From an uncultured Eggerthellaceae bacterium (GTDB lineage: Bacteria; Actinomycetota; Coriobacteriia; Coriobacteriales; Eggerthellaceae), in assembly GCA_910588985.1 (NCBI GenBank), contig CAJURO010000026.1:1-22634 (forward strand): a DNA stretch of 22,634 nt, in the 5' to 3' direction. The notes below the pieces were generated by a model, which was given only the letters and a program-made list of their open reading frames with translations, ran no database searches and was not told where the DNA came from. Positions within the stretch are counted from its first letter, which is position 1. Every line of letters begins with the position of its first letter. Positions 22,582 through 22,634 of this stretch are shown here, in pieces. The position numbers and the translations under genes were made by a program.

Positions 22582-22634
22582 GGCAGGGTCAGGCGGTCAT
22601 CGCACCTCATGCTGCTTTCGCCAGAAGTTCGGAG

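Noticed and set aside
22607..22634. 3' end of a minus-strand gene (last codons encoding ...SELLAKAA)
   Set aside because: Only nine codons are in the window and other frames are also open, so the call cannot be supported, although a convergent gene would fit hairpin B.
1..22634. CRISPR arrays, tRNA or rRNA genes, phage genes
   Set aside because: No regularly spaced repeats, cloverleaf sequences, rRNA landmarks or phage structural genes were found on either strand.

Overview
The window reads as chromosomal DNA of an anaerobic Gram-positive actinobacterium, most likely of class Coriobacteriia (Slackia/Cryptobacterium/Eggerthella-like). This is inferred from several things seen together: a high-GC coding style, the ispD-ispF-cysS order, a UVR-type ClpC, a lipid II amidation enzyme (MurT/GatD), and a complete arginine deiminase operon with a YfcC-type transporter. 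The species cannot be fixed from the sequence alone.

Layout. Positions 1-463 (-) hold the N-terminus of a secreted protein that starts at TTG and runs off the window edge. Positions 734-4827 (+) are a compact operon: ispD, ispF (overlapping ispD), cysS, and a Pro/Gln-rich three-helix membrane protein with a C-terminal Ig-like domain. A perfect 11-bp hairpin separates it from the convergent clpC. clpC (4931-7513, -) carries a near-consensus CIRCE operator at its promoter. Three minus-strand housekeeping genes follow: an ACT-domain regulator, folE and xth. A small AT-richer relBE-type toxin-antitoxin pair (+) lies at 9665-10157, followed by a large structured repeat. Then rlmH and a murT-gatD gene fusion lie on the minus strand, with a TraX-family gene (probably leaderless) and a DUF554 gene diverging on the plus strand. 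A second copy of the structured repeat follows at 14791-14907.

Positions 15052-20216 (-) are the arginine deiminase pathway in the order arcA-arcB-arcC-arcD. Arginine is hydrolysed to citrulline (ArcA). Citrulline is split by phosphorolysis to ornithine and carbamoyl phosphate (ArcB). Carbamoyl phosphate is then used to make ATP (ArcC). The YfcC-family carrier probably exchanges arginine for ornithine. A PucR/CdaR-type regulator (20419-21969, +) diverges from arcA and is the obvious candidate regulator. Two long, nearly identical perfect hairpins then bracket a 99-residue two-helix membrane protein.

The most unusual items are: (1) a two-copy dispersed element with a conserved core of about 65 nt capping stems whose sequences differ completely but stay self-complementary; (2) the single-chain MurT-GatD fusion with a 14-residue-repeat tail; (3) the paired long hairpins with compensatory differences; (4) CIRCE control of clpC; and (5) intercistronic RNA structures in the arc operon. 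No CRISPR array, rRNA, tRNA, prophage or intact insertion sequence was seen.
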